A DNA stretch of 64,000 nt from Gammaproteobacteria bacterium (GTDB lineage Bacteria; Pseudomonadota; Gammaproteobacteria; Pseudomonadales; Azotimanducaceae). The stretch's first letter is position 1. Each line of letters begins with the position of its first letter. A program made the position numbers and the translations under genes. The stretch lies in assembly GCA_026708185.1 (NCBI GenBank), contig JAPOVK010000019.1:124001-188000 (forward strand), read 5' to 3'. The notes under the pieces were generated by a model that ran no database searches, was not told the origin of the DNA, and was given only the letters and a program-made list of their open reading frames with translations. Positions 27,197 through 37,555 of this stretch are shown piece after piece.

Positions 27197-29022
27197 GCGA
27201 CGCGTCGGTACTCCGCGGGGACGGGCTTGCCAGTCGCCAGGGCGTCCTTCAGCGTCCGGGCGTGTCGGCACATGCCGCGGTAGGCGAATCCCTTGCAATC
27301 GCACGTGATGTCCGCGCCTTCGACTTCCAGCCGGTAGGCGCTGCGCCCGCTCGAACTCGTGATGCGGTACACCACTTGCTGAGGTCCAGTCAGCACCGCT
27401 GCGAGGGCGCGGATGGCGCTGTCCGATACCGGTTTCAGTTCGCGGCGGGCCGCGGCGGTCATCTCTGCTGCGTGCTCGGCCAGGTAGCGTTCGCTCGCTG
27501 CGCGCAAAGTGGCCTCGACAGCGGCGGGGTCACCGGCCACCGCCTGGCCGGTCAAGGCATCGTCGAGGTGGGTGAGCAGGCGGCGCAACTCGCTCAGCAC
27601 GTCGCCCTCCATGCCGTCACCGAGTGCACGACCCTCGACGACGTCGTCGATGAGTCGCGACTTCCTCTCCAGCACCGTGCGCACGAACTCCTCGAGCGTC
27701 CCGCGCGCCACCATGTAGGTGACATTGACCGTACCGCCCTGACCGATGCGGTGGGCGCGGTCCTCCGCCTGCCAGTGATTGGCCGGTACCCAGTCCAGGT
27801 CGTTGAACACCACCAAGCGGCCCGCCGTGAGGTTGATGCCGACGCCGGCGGCGTGGATCTGGCCGATGAAGACGCGTACTGCGTCGTCGTTCTGGAACCG
27901 GTCCACCAGGGCCTGGCGCTTCGCGGTCGGCACTTCACCGGTCACCGTGACCGCCTGGTCGCCCAGGGCTCGCGCGAAGCGGCGGGTGGCGTGGGTGAAG
28001 CAGGAGTACAGGATCACCTTCTCGCCCTGCTCGACCGCCCCTTGCACGTACTCCAGCGTCACCGGCACCTTGGCGACCGCGAGCCGTCGCCGCGCACCGG
28101 ACATCATGGCGATGCCGAGCCGCCCGCCACGCGCGTTGCGCTCCTCCTTCATGAACTCCGTCACGGCCTCGTTGAGGCGCTCGCGGACCTCGTCGTCGAC
28201 GTCCACGTCGATCCACGTGCGCTGCTTCGGCGGCAGATCCAGCGTTTCGTCCTTGCTCCGGCGAAGCATGGTCCCCTGCAATTGGACAGACAGTTCGGCG
28301 GCATTGCTGACTCCGTTGGTTACCCAGTACCCGTAGTCGTTCTTGTGTCCGTCGCAGTAGCGCTTGGCGAAGGCGAGGAAGCTCTGGCCCAGGGCATGCC
28401 CAACGAGTTGCAGCAGCGGAAACAGGTCGCGCGGTCGATTGGTAAGGGGAGTCCCTGTCAAGACATGCACCGCCGGCTCGGCACCCGGTTCCTCGTAGGC
28501 GGCTCCATCCGTGACCAGCCGGCGCGACAGACGGCTGCGCTGCGACCGGTGGTTCTTGATGTAGTGGCCTTCGTCGAACACCAGTCCCGTGTACGGAATC
28601 GCGAGAAGCCCGTCGATGTGCCGCTTCAGAAGGTCGTAGTTGACAATCGTCCAGCCCGCGAACCCTGCTGGCGGCAGCGGCTCGGGGCCGACGATGTGAA
28701 TCGCCGCGTCAGTGAGCGCCAGACGGATTTCCCGCGCCCAATTGTGTTTGACGGATGCCGGACACACCACGAGATAGGGGCCGACCGGCTCCGCCACCGT
28801 GAGCGCGATAACCGACTGCCGGGTCTTGCCGAGCCCCATATCGTCAGCGAGGATCGCCCGACGGCGGCCGAGCAGGAACGCAACACCCTCGACCTGGTGC
28901 GGATAGAGCCCGTCGGCAATCGCCCGGGCACGGGATTCCACGCCCGCCTTGACCACGGCACCCGATCGGGCCGGACCGCTTGAAGTGCGGTCCGGCCGGA
29001 TCGGCGGCTCCGGACTAACCAA
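27193..29022 (-). CDS. SNF2-family DNA translocase with C-terminal SWIM zinc finger
   Basis: A 609-residue superfamily 2 helicase-like ATPase. The N-lobe shows DDMGLGKT (about 60-67) and motif II DEGHYIKNHRS; the C-lobe has EDRAHRIGQGGTVNVTYM (motif VI). The last ~60 residues carry a SWIM finger, CxC then CxH (ITCDCKGFAYRGMCRHA), preceded by a strand motif as in SWIM proteins. Such proteins are thought to remodel DNA-protein complexes or act in repair. The TTG at 29022 has only a weak ribosome site and lies 7 bp after the TonB-receptor stop; a GTG near residue 23 is an alternative. The 3' end overlaps the VOC gene stop. Confidence 0.87.
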   Translation of the reverse strand: MVSPEPPIRPDRTSSGPARSGAVVKAGVESRARAIADGLYPHQVEGVAFLLGRRRAILADDMGLGKTRQSVIALTVAEPVGPYLVVCPASVKHNWAREIRLALTDAAIHIVGPEPLPPAGFAGWTIVNYDLLKRHIDGLLAIPYTGLVFDEGHYIKNHRSQRSRLSRRLVTDGAAYEEPGAEPAVHVLTGTPLTNRPRDLFPLLQLVGHALGQSFLAFAKRYCDGHKNDYGYWVTNGVSNAAELSVQLQGTMLRRSKDETLDLPPKQRTWIDVDVDDEVRERLNEAVTEFMKEERNARGGRLGIAMMSGARRRLAVAKVPVTLEYVQGAVEQGEKVILYSCFTHATRRFARALGDQAVTVTGEVPTAKRQALVDRFQNDDAVRVFIGQIHAAGVGINLTAGRLVVFNDLDWVPANHWQAEDRAHRIGQGGTVNVTYMVARGTLEEFVRTVLERKSRLIDDVVEGRALGDGMEGDVLSELRRLLTHLDDALTGQAVAGDPAAVEATLRAASERYLAEHAAEMTAAARRELKPVSDSAIRALAAVLTGPQQVVYRITSSSGRSAYRLEVEGADITCDCKGFAYRGMCRHARTLKDALATGKPVPAEYRRVA

Positions 29023-29029
29023 CGCGTCG

Positions 29030-32000
29030 TCAGTCGCCGAAGTCCATCCTGAACGACAGCCCGTAGATGCGCGGCTCGGTCAAGAAGTAGTTGCGGAAGA
29101 AGCCCGACGTATCCGAGGTGACGTACTTGCCCGTGACGTTTTCGTCGTCGCGCAGGTTGCGCGCCCAGAGCTTCACCGTGGTGTTGTTGCGCTCGTAGAT
29201 AGCGGTCGCGTTGTGCTGCCCCCAGCTCTCGATCTCGTCGCCCCGGGAGTTGAACTCGCGGGCGTAGGAGTCCGTTTGCCGGTACCAGTCCCACCGCGCC
29301 GTCAGCGTGCCGCCCGCAGCCACGTTCCACGTGTGCGCCACGCCCAGCCGGAAGGTGTGCTCCGGTGCGTTCGGCAGTTGGTTGCCGTCGAGGTTCACCA
29401 GTACGCCGTCGAGGGTCTCGACGCCCATCGCGTTCAGGAAGTTGCGCGAGAAGTAGGCGGGGATGGACACGCCCGCGGCGTTGGCGCTGTAGGAGACCGA
29501 CTCCATGGTCTGGCCGTTGCGGATGTCCAGCGCCCCTCCGGCCTGCAGCGCAGCCAGGACCAACTCATTGGTGATCTGCGACTCGCGCGCCACGTAGTTG
29601 ACCGCCGTCGACGCTCCCGGATCGATGTTGTTGAGCAGGATGTAGTCCGGATTGCCGCCCGTGCGGTTGATCGGGTCGAGCGAACTCGAGCCGTCCACCT
29701 CGCTCGACAGGTAGCCGTAGGCGAAGTCGACGGACAGGCCCGGGAAGGCCTCGGGCCGCCAGACCCCTTCGACCTCCAGGCCCATCAGGTTGGCGTCGAT
29801 GTTGTCGTTGATCGAGCTGTTGTTGCGGATGCGGGTCACCTGCAGGCCCGAATAGTCGTAGATGAACGCGGCGCCGTTCAGCATCAGCCGACCGTCCAGC
29901 AGCACGGACTTGACGCCGGCCTCGAACGAGTCCACCTCCTCCGAGTCGAAGGTGAAGGCCGAGGTCGCCTGGAAGGCCGGCGGGATTGCCGGGTTGAAGC
30001 CACCCGGCTTGAAGCCGCGGCTGTAGAAACCGTACAGCAGGACGTCGTTCGACAGTCGGTAGTCGAAGCCGAACCGGCCGCTGACGTTGTCCCAACTCGC
30101 GGTAGTCGGGCTGCCGGTGACGAAACGCGTCTCGCCGAAGCCGGGAACCGGGCCGATCGCGCCGGCGATGGTCCGGAAGGCTGCGGCACCTGCCTGAAGT
30201 CCCGCATCGGCACCGATCACCGCCGGGTCCTGGGATAGCAGCGCGCCAACCGTGGCTTGGAAAATCGGTGGCAGCGGCAGGCTCGCCAGCGTCGCCGGCA
30301 GCAGGTCAAGCGGCAGCATGCCGGTCGCCAAAAGACCGCCGATCTGTTGCGCCGCGCCGAGTGCGCCGATCAAACCGATCGCCGTCGGGCCGTTCGCCTC
30401 GTAGACGCCAGTCGCATCCCAGAACTGCAGGAGCCGCGCGGAACTGTCGCTAATCGACGTCGCCGTGCCGCTGGCGATCGCCACCATCTCACCGAACAGC
30501 CCCGAGCGAAACCAAACCCGCCCCGGCCCGAGCAGGCCGCCCAAGGCTGCGTTGGCGTCCGCCGAGTTGAACAGCACGCTAGTGTCGCTGGTAGCCTTGT
30601 CGTCCTGGTTGAAGCGCAGGCCTGCGGTGAGTTGCAGCCGGTCGGAGAAGTCGTAGTAGACCTCGCCGAACAAGGCGGTACCTTCTTGCTGCGCCCCACT
30701 GTCGGGGTTGTTCGTGTTCATGAAGAAGCCCGGATACAGCGGCGGCGCGTTGAGCGCGGCGGAGCCGTACGACGTCACCAGGTCCAGCGTATTCGCAAGC
30801 ACGTAATACGCGCCGTGCGCCCGGCCTTCATACTGGCTCGCGCCGAGCAGGAAGTTCATGGGACCCTCGAAAGTCGAGCGCAAGCGCGCCTCGACCGTCC
30901 AGTATTCGCTGTCGTTGTCGAGTTGATCGAACGCGAATGCGCGGTTCTGGTGCGTGCCGAGGATGCACCCGCCGAGAACGCCCGAGGTGCCGTCGGCCAC
31001 GTTGCAGGTGTCCGACGTCCACTCCGCTCCGGCACCGCCTGCGGGGCGTGAGACCGGCCAGATGCCAGCCGGGTTCTGCGGGGTCGGACTCAGGCTTGCG
31101 CCCACGTCCATCTGGTAGTCCTGCTGAGCCAGGTACTCGATCGAGATGTCGGCGCCGATCAGGCTGAAATCGAACTGGTCGAACTCGTAGGTGAAGCCGA
31201 AGGCCGCCAAGTCCTCGTCGTTCTTGAACACCGGCTCGAAGTCGGTGTGCATCTCCCGGAAACTCCTGATCCTCGGGCGCGGATAGTCGTACAGCGAGCT
31301 GTCCGAACCGTCGACGCCAAACGGCAGAGCGCCGCCGGCACCGGCGAAGATCCCCGCCGTCGTCGAGCCGAGGTGCGGCTGCTCCCAGCCGAACTCATCG
31401 GGCAGGCAACCCGTCGTCGGCAACCGGTTGCGCTCACAGACCTGGTTCGTGACCCGGGCGCGGTCGTCGTCCTCCGCGAACCGGCTGAGCATCAGCCAGG
31501 CGCTGGCGCGGTCGTTGATGTCCCAGCCCAGTGTGCCGCGAAAGGCGAGGATGTCGCGCCCGTCGATGTCCTTGTCTATGCCCGGCAACATACCGCCATC
31601 CCTACCCCGTTGGCCGAAGGCAAGGTTCGTGATGTACCCGTCGCGACGGAGGCTGTAGCCCGCCAGGCGCAGGGCGACGTCGTCGCCGAACGGGATGTTG
31701 ATGGCGCCCTTGACGCGCTGGTGCCGGTAGTCGCCGGATTCGAGGTCGAAGAAGCCCTCCACCTTGCCGGTCTCGGCCGGCGCGGTCACGAAGTTGATCG
31801 CGCCGCCGGTCGCGTTGCGCCCGTACAAGGTCCCTTGGGGACCGCGAAGGACCTCGACGCGCTGCATGTCGAAGAACTCCACCGCGTTCAGGTTCGTGCT
31901 GACGGCGATCTCGTTCCAGTGCGTGGACACGCCCGACTCGCCGGTGCGGCCGATGACCAGGTTGCCGATGCCTCGGATACCGAAGCTGGACCCGCCGAAG

Positions 32001-32263
32001 TTGGTCGCGGTGAACGACACGTTCGGGGCGTTGAGTTGCAGGTCCGAGGGGTTAATGACCTGGCGGTCGGCGAGGATGTTCTCCGTCAACGCGGTCACCG
32101 CGATCGGCACATCCTGGACGCTCTCCTCGATCCGCTGGGCTGTAACCGTGACCTCTTCGATCGCGCTCTCGGTCTCTGCCGCGCTCATGGCGACAGTGGG
32201 TATGGCGAGGCAAACCGCAAAGCAAAAGCCGCAAATGGGACGCTTCGCTAGCGTGAAATCCAT
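29030..32263 (-). CDS. TonB-dependent outer-membrane receptor
   Basis: A 1077-residue receptor. It has a signal peptide (about 1-26), a TonB-box-like start of the mature protein (IEEVTVTAQRIEES), a plug domain (SFGIRGIGNLVIGRTG...VEVLRGPQGTLYGRNATGGAINFVT), and a 22-strand barrel ending in an aromatic-rich terminus (GLSFRMDFGD). It would import a large or scarce nutrient across the outer membrane using TonB energy. The VTAQRxE start is common in receptors of gammaproteobacteria and sphingomonads that handle carbohydrates or hydrophobic compounds; the ligand is unknown. AGGAGAGAGG before the ATG at 32263 fixes the start. The helicase gene follows after 7 bp, an unusual partner. No cognate transporter is adjacent. 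Confidence 0.93.
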   Translation of the reverse strand: MDFTLAKRPICGFCFAVCLAIPTVAMSAAETESAIEEVTVTAQRIEESVQDVPIAVTALTENILADRQVINPSDLQLNAPNVSFTATNFGGSSFGIRGIGNLVIGRTGESGVSTHWNEIAVSTNLNAVEFFDMQRVEVLRGPQGTLYGRNATGGAINFVTAPAETGKVEGFFDLESGDYRHQRVKGAINIPFGDDVALRLAGYSLRRDGYITNLAFGQRGRDGGMLPGIDKDIDGRDILAFRGTLGWDINDRASAWLMLSRFAEDDDRARVTNQVCERNRLPTTGCLPDEFGWEQPHLGSTTAGIFAGAGGALPFGVDGSDSSLYDYPRPRIRSFREMHTDFEPVFKNDEDLAAFGFTYEFDQFDFSLIGADISIEYLAQQDYQMDVGASLSPTPQNPAGIWPVSRPAGGAGAEWTSDTCNVADGTSGVLGGCILGTHQNRAFAFDQLDNDSEYWTVEARLRSTFEGPMNFLLGASQYEGRAHGAYYVLANTLDLVTSYGSAALNAPPLYPGFFMNTNNPDSGAQQEGTALFGEVYYDFSDRLQLTAGLRFNQDDKATSDTSVLFNSADANAALGGLLGPGRVWFRSGLFGEMVAIASGTATSISDSSARLLQFWDATGVYEANGPTAIGLIGALGAAQQIGGLLATGMLPLDLLPATLASLPLPPIFQATVGALLSQDPAVIGADAGLQAGAAAFRTIAGAIGPVPGFGETRFVTGSPTTASWDNVSGRFGFDYRLSNDVLLYGFYSRGFKPGGFNPAIPPAFQATSAFTFDSEEVDSFEAGVKSVLLDGRLMLNGAAFIYDYSGLQVTRIRNNSSINDNIDANLMGLEVEGVWRPEAFPGLSVDFAYGYLSSEVDGSSSLDPINRTGGNPDYILLNNIDPGASTAVNYVARESQITNELVLAALQAGGALDIRNGQTMESVSYSANAAGVSIPAYFSRNFLNAMGVETLDGVLVNLDGNQLPNAPEHTFRLGVAHTWNVAAGGTLTARWDWYRQTDSYAREFNSRGDEIESWGQHNATAIYERNNTTVKLWARNLRDDENVTGKYVTSDTSGFFRNYFLTEPRIYGLSFRMDFGD

Positions 32264-32409
32264 GGCCTCTCTCCTTGCTTGGATTTTGGGGCGATCATAC
32301 GCCTCGCAAGGAACAACCGCCAAAGGGAAGCGAAGCGAATCGCGCCGCCTCGCCAACGCCCACAGCGGTCAAAAGCATTACACTGGCCGCGCAACGGAAC
32401 GACCTGTTG

Positions 32410-33695
<1,286 letters not shown>

Positions 33696-33699
<4 letters not shown>

Positions 33700-34685
33700 A
33701 GGTCCTCGTCACCGGCGCCGCCGGTTTCATCGGCTCGTTCGTGGCCCAGGCCCTGCTGGCCCGGGGCGACGAAGTCGTCGGCGTGGACAACCTGAACGAC
33801 TACTACGATCCGGGGCTCAAGCGCGCCCGTCTGCGACGACTCGAGGCGGAGGCTCGATTCCGCTTCGAGAAGACCGACCTCGCCGACCGCGCAGCCACGC
33901 AGCGGCTGTTCGAAGGGGCAGCGCCCGCGCGCATCGTCCACCTGGCGGCGCAGGCGGGCGTCCGCCACTCCATCGAAGACCCGCATGCCTACGTCGAGGC
34001 CAACGTGGCCGCTTTCCTCAACATCCTGGAAGCCGTGCGCGGAAGACCACCAGAACACCTGGTCTACGCCTCGACCAGCGCCGTCTATGGGGCGAACGCG
34101 AGGCTGCCGTATGCGGTGGCCGACTCTGCCGACGCGCCACTGTCGATCTACGCCGCCACCAAGAAGTCGAACGAACTGATGGCCCATGTCTACGGCCACC
34201 TGTTCCGCGTACCGACCACGGGTCTGCGCTTTTTCACCGTCTACGGGCCGTGGGGCCGACCGGACATGGCGCTCTTCGAGTTCACGCGGCGGATCCTCGC
34301 CGACGAGCCGATCGACGTCTTCAACTACGGTAACCACCGGCGCGACTTCACCTACATCGACGACATCGTCGAGGGTGTGCTCCGCGTTCTCGACCGGCCT
34401 CCGGAAGCCTCATCCACGCCCTACCGGCTGTACAACATCGGCAACAGCCAGCCCGTCGAACTCATGCACTTCATCGCGGTGCTCGAAGACGTCCTGGGGC
34501 ACCGGGCGCAGAAGAACCTGCTGCCCATGCAACCCGGCGACGTGCCCGACACCTACGCGGACACCGCGCCGCTCGAACGCGACTTCGGCTATCGCCCCAG
34601 CACGTCCATAGAGACGGGGATCGCTCGTTTCGTGGCCTGGTATCGCGACTACTACGACGTCCCGGCGGAACGGTCCCTGGCGTGA
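33696..34685 (+). CDS. UDP-glucuronate 4-epimerase-like NAD-dependent epimerase
   Basis: A 329-residue extended short-chain dehydrogenase. Cofactor motif is TGAAGFIGS (6-14), active-site Ser-Tyr-Lys is seen in YASTSAVYG and SIYAATKKSNE, and the DNLNDYYDPGLKRARL segment is typical of UDP-glucuronate 4-epimerases (GAE/LpsL/WbpP group). The product would be a galacto-configured uronic-acid nucleotide sugar. The start is the ATG at 33696, overlapping the dehydrogenase stop by 4 bp; the stop in turn overlaps the galE-like start. With the preceding dehydrogenase it could make UDP-GalNAcA or UDP-GalA; the order of action is not decided by sequence. Confidence 0.87.
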
Positions 34686-35695
34686 GGGTGCTGGTCACCG
34701 GCGGTGCCGGGTACATCGGCAGCCACACGGTCGTCGAACTGCTGGCCTCGGGCCACGAGCTGGTCATCCTCGACAACCTCGCCAATTCGTCGCCGCTTGC
34801 CGTCGAGGCGGTGCGTCGCATCACCAAGCGCGACGTGCCGTTGGTACGAGGCGACGTCACCGACGGCGATTGCCTGGACACCGTTTTCGGCGGGGCCGAC
34901 TTCGATGCCGTCATCCACTTCGCGGCCTTGAAAGCCGTTGGCGAGTCCGTGGCCGACCCTCTACGCTACTTCCGCAACAACGTTGCCGGCACCGCAACAC
35001 TACTCGATCGCATGGCGGCCCACGACGTGAAGGCAATCGTCTTCAGTTCATCGGCCGCCGTCTACGGCGATCCCGCATCGGTTCCGATCGCCGAGGACGA
35101 GCCGACCCGGCCGGCGAGCCCTTATGCCCGTTCCAAGGCCATGGCGGAGGACCTGCTGCGCGACCTCCATGCCGCGGATTCAGCGTGGCGCATCTCCGTG
35201 CTGCGCTACTTCAACGCGGTGGGCGCGCATCCCAGCGGCCATCTCGGCGAGGATCCTATGGGCACGCCGCCGAATCTCCTGCCCTACGTGGCGCAGGTCG
35301 CCATGGGCCAGCGCGACTGCGTACCGGTGTTCGGCGACGACTACGCGACCGCCGACGGCACCGGCGTGCGCGACTACCTGCACGTTTGCGACCTCGCACG
35401 GGGCCACCTGCTCGCCCTCGAATACCTGGCTGCCGGACCACGATTCGCATTGCACAACCTTGGCACAGGGCGAGGCTCAAGCGTCTACGACGTCATCCAC
35501 GCGTTCGAACGGGCCTGCGGCCGCGCCCTCCCCACCCGCATCGTCGGGCGCCGACCCGGTGACGTCGTCGTTTCCATCGCCGACCCAAGACGGGCCAACG
35601 CCGACCTCGACTGGCAGCCGGTGCACGACCTCGACGACTGCTGTCGCGACATGTGGCGGTGGTGCCAAGCCCATCCCAACGGTTTCGGCGGCTGA
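34682..35695 (+). CDS. galE: UDP-glucose 4-epimerase
   Basis: A 337-residue epimerase of classical GalE length. It shows TGGAGYIGSHT (6-16), SSSAAVYGDP, SPYARSKAMAED (catalytic Tyr and Lys) and VLRYFNAVGAHPSG (the GalE-specific YFN..GAHPSG). It interconverts UDP-glucose and UDP-galactose, and possibly the N-acetyl forms. The GTG at 34682 overlaps the previous stop (GTGA), making three translationally coupled nucleotide-sugar genes. A short GGCGG/CCGCC hairpin follows the stop, without a T-run. Confidence 0.92.
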   Translation: MRVLVTGGAGYIGSHTVVELLASGHELVILDNLANSSPLAVEAVRRITKRDVPLVRGDVTDGDCLDTVFGGADFDAVIHFAALKAVGESVADPLRYFRNNVAGTATLLDRMAAHDVKAIVFSSSAAVYGDPASVPIAEDEPTRPASPYARSKAMAEDLLRDLHAADSAWRISVLRYFNAVGAHPSGHLGEDPMGTPPNLLPYVAQVAMGQRDCVPVFGDDYATADGTGVRDYLHVCDLARGHLLALEYLAAGPRFALHNLGTGRGSSVYDVIHAFERACGRALPTRIVGRRPGDVVVSIADPRRANADLDWQPVHDLDDCCRDMWRWCQAHPNGFGG

Positions 35696-35712
35696 AACCG
35701 CCACCGCCGTGC

Positions 35713-35742
35713 TTGCCGGGTCCGAGGCCGGTGCGCGACAAT
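35713..35742 (+). promoter_or_regulatory. Candidate promoter of tRNA-Ser
   Basis: TTGCCG (35713-35718) and GACAAT (35737-35742) lie 18 bp apart, 46 bp before the mature tRNA 5' end. Each matches the sigma-70 consensus at 4 of 6 positions, so support is modest. Confidence 0.35.
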
Positions 35743-35788
35743 TCCCGGTGCCATCGCACGGTGGCGACGCCGTCGAGGGCATCCCCGC

Positions 35789-35876
35789 GGAGGGGTGGCT
35801 GAGCGGTCGAAAGCGCTGGTCTTGAAAACCAGTGAAGGGCGACCTTCCCAGGGTTCGAATCCCTGCCCCTCCGCCA
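35789..35876 (+). tRNA. serT: tRNA-Ser(UGA)
   Basis: An 88-nt class II tRNA. The acceptor GGAGGGG (35789-35795) pairs with CCCCTCC (35866-35872), then G73 and an encoded CCA (35874-35876). The anticodon stem CTGGT/ACCAG encloses loop CTTGAAA with anticodon TGA at 35823-35825. A long variable arm (serine type) and the T-loop GGTTCGAATCC are present. It would read UCA and related serine codons. It lies 93 bp after galE and is followed by an AT-rich stretch, a common setting for integration of mobile DNA. Confidence 0.97.
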
Positions 35877-36149
35877 AAAGCGTACAAATATAAGATATTG
35901 AAAAATATGAAAAAAAGGGCATTAAGTGAATCGCTATCACTTCACGTTTCACATCCGCGATGCCGTGGTGCTGGCACAGGAGTGAGCGGATGGCAGACAT
36001 GGCAAGTCGCAGACTGACATGCCACGCCGAACGAGTTGCGGTTGCGCTGTGCAGGCGTTGCCAGCGGCTTTCAGCGAACGGCTCTGCGCGTGGGGGCAGC
36101 GGCCGGTATCACTTCCGTTACTCCGCCTGCTAGTCCCGACTCGGGGCGG
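35877..36149. other. AT-rich flank of tRNA-Ser, no gene
   Basis: The first ~65 bases (35877-35940) are strikingly A/T-rich against the GC-rich window, with runs such as AAAAATATGAAAAAAAGGGC. The rest returns to GC-rich sequence without a convincing coding frame. It could hold the tRNA terminator or the scar of an integrated element. I found no second copy of the tRNA 3' end in the window. Confidence 0.5.
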
Positions 36150-37028
36150 TCATGGGTGCGAGGCGTCCCCCACACGGACGGCCAGCACGTCGAACTTCGC
36201 ACCGTGCAGAACCGCGTTGGCTGTCGAACCCGCCAGCCGCGCCAGACCCTGCCGCCCGTGCGTCCCCACGACGACGAGATCCGCTGCCAATTCGTCGGAC
36301 AACGCGTGGATCTCCTCTGCGGGACGGCCATGCCGCACAAGCCGTTCGCCGGTCAACCCGAAACCGGCAGCTAGGTCGTCGAGGCGGCCCTGCGCCCTGT
36401 CGTCCGCCTCGCGCGCCACTCGGGTCGCCACGTCGGCGTACGGGCTCAGGTCGATGCCGGCGTACGTGTACTCCAACGGACGCAGCACCGAGACAACCGA
36501 CACGCGACCCCGGTCGACCGCCGCGACCTCCACGGCGCGCGCCACCACGGCACGCGCAGACTCCGTTTCGTCGACGGCGGCCAGGATCTCGGCGAACGGC
36601 CGCGCCGCTCCCGGTATGTGCACGCACAGCACATCGCAGCCCAGGCCGTGCAACACGGCGTTTGCCGTCGAGCCGAGCAGAAGTCGCCACCCGTGACGGC
36701 CATGGGCGCCCACGACTACCAGGTCCACGCCCCTTTCGACCGCTTGGCGGCGGATCTCCCGGGCGGGTTGGCCCTCGACGACGATCCGGTCGCCGATTCC
36801 TGCGGGCACGCACAACGCGTCCAGGCGCTCGGCCGCCCCCTTCATCGACATGTCCTGGAGATCCGCAAGCTCCCGGAACGAGGCCAGTTCGACCCCGAAG
36901 GCATGCCTGTCGACGACGTGCAGTGCCGCCGCCTCGGCTCCGGGCGCGATCAACTTCGCACGCCGGACGACCGCGTCCGCGGAGTCCGCCATCACGTCCA
37001 ACGCCACCAAGACCTTTCCGTACGGCAT
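36150..37028 (-). CDS. Tandem-domain universal stress protein
   Basis: A 292-residue protein with two UspA folds: about 4-140 (KVLVALDVMADS...VVVGAHGRHGWRLLLGSTANAVL) and about 150-285 (EILAAVDETES...VVVGTHGRQGLARLAGSTANAVL). Both carry the G-x2-G-x9-G-[ST] nucleotide-binding pattern, so both may bind ATP. The arrangement is like UspE. The ATG at 37028 (MPYGKVLVALD) is preferred because GAGG lies 8 bases before it and the domain starts at once; the frame is open to 37112 with weaker starts. Role: stress response, inferred from family. It is monocistronic and its promoter should lie in the palindrome-rich region upstream. Confidence 0.88.
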   Translation of the reverse strand: MPYGKVLVALDVMADSADAVVRRAKLIAPGAEAAALHVVDRHAFGVELASFRELADLQDMSMKGAAERLDALCVPAGIGDRIVVEGQPAREIRRQAVERGVDLVVVGAHGRHGWRLLLGSTANAVLHGLGCDVLCVHIPGAARPFAEILAAVDETESARAVVARAVEVAAVDRGRVSVVSVLRPLEYTYAGIDLSPYADVATRVAREADDRAQGRLDDLAAGFGLTGERLVRHGRPAEEIHALSDELAADLVVVGTHGRQGLARLAGSTANAVLHGAKFDVLAVRVGDASHP

Positions 37029-37232
37029 TTCGTCGGCCTCGTCCGCCATCGGTGCGCCACCATTGTTGCCCACCACCGGCGACCAATGCCACCGCAAGGC
37101 GGCGGACTGCAACCGATCACCGTCGAAAACTCCTCAAGCCAACGGCACGGCGCCGATCGATCCGGATGGCGCACCCTCCCTAGAATCTAACGACTTCAGA
37201 AATTGAGAGCATATACAACTAGTTATGCTATG

Positions 37233-37250
37233 TGTCGTGCATGCACGACA
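37233..37250. promoter_or_regulatory. 18-bp perfect palindrome, copy 1 (candidate ParB-like site)
   Basis: TGTCGTGCATGCACGACA, identical to the copy at 37797. It begins with TGT and ends with ACA, as do chromosomal parS sites, but the interior differs. It lies about 770 bp upstream of the ParB-like gene. Binding by that protein is inference. Confidence 0.5.
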
Positions 37251-37270
37251 GCATCGACCTCGCGGCGGCA

Positions 37271-37300
37271 AGACCATGACTGACCAATCAGTCATGGTCT
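37271..37300. promoter_or_regulatory. TetR-operator-like dyad, left copy
   Basis: A perfect 13-bp inverted repeat with a 4-base spacer whose core is TGACTGA-N4-TCAGTCA (37277-37294). The same half-sites with the same spacing recur at 39166-39183. The geometry suits a TetR-family dimer, and a TetR gene lies beside the right copy. It could also fold as a hairpin in RNA. Confidence 0.45.
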
Positions 37301-37511
37301 ATCCTCGAGGTCGCTAGAACGGCTCAAAGCCGTTTCGTGGTCCTGCCGCACGGCCTGAGGCGGGCGCGTGTCGCGAACATCGCGGTGGGCCCGTTTAACG
37401 GCACATCTCCGTCGCCGGTGCTCGCCGCGCGACCGCGGTCTCGACCCAACCTCCCGAACTCGGCAGCGCCGCCGGCCCGCGTACTACCCGTCAACGACAC
37501 GACCCGCAGGG

Positions 37512-37555
37512 GGGTCAGTTTTCAGTGTCGCCACCGGGTCAGTTTTCGATGTCGC
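37512..37555 (+). repeat. Two IS-like direct repeats
   Basis: Two 20-bp units at 37512-37531 and 37536-37555 start GGGTCAGTTTTC and end TGTCGC, differ at only two positions and have a 24-bp period. Short tandem units of this type resemble transposase-binding repeats at insertion-sequence ends (IS21-like ends come to mind). No transposase gene remains nearby, so this is a possible remnant. Confidence 0.5.

Larger units (their letters stand above)
37208..37334. repeat. Cluster of four successive dyad symmetries
   Basis: In order: AGCATA/TATGCT (37208-37213, 37224-37229) around the palindrome AACTAGTT; the perfect 18-mer at 37233-37250; nested arms CGACCTCG/CGAGGTCG (37255-37262, 37306-37313) enclosing a 13-bp perfect stem (37271-37283, 37288-37300); and AACGGCT/AGCCGTT (37318-37324, 37328-37334). 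Such density suggests a protein-binding or recombination site, such as a centromere, origin or element end, rather than a plain terminator. Confidence 0.7.

Noticed and set aside
27262-28983. Open frame of ~573 codons antisense to the SNF2 gene
   Set aside because: The helicase motifs in the minus strand are complete; the plus-strand frame has none.
30257-31051. Plus-strand frames of 250-330 codons inside the TonB-receptor gene
   Set aside because: They are antisense shadows; the receptor has signal peptide, plug and barrel terminus intact in one frame.
37208-37334. CRISPR array or leader
   Set aside because: There are palindromes but no regular repeat-spacer pattern and no cas genes in the window.
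37299-37340. Simple Rho-independent terminator of the stress-protein gene
   Set aside because: It lies upstream, not downstream, of that gene, and the hairpins lack a T-run.
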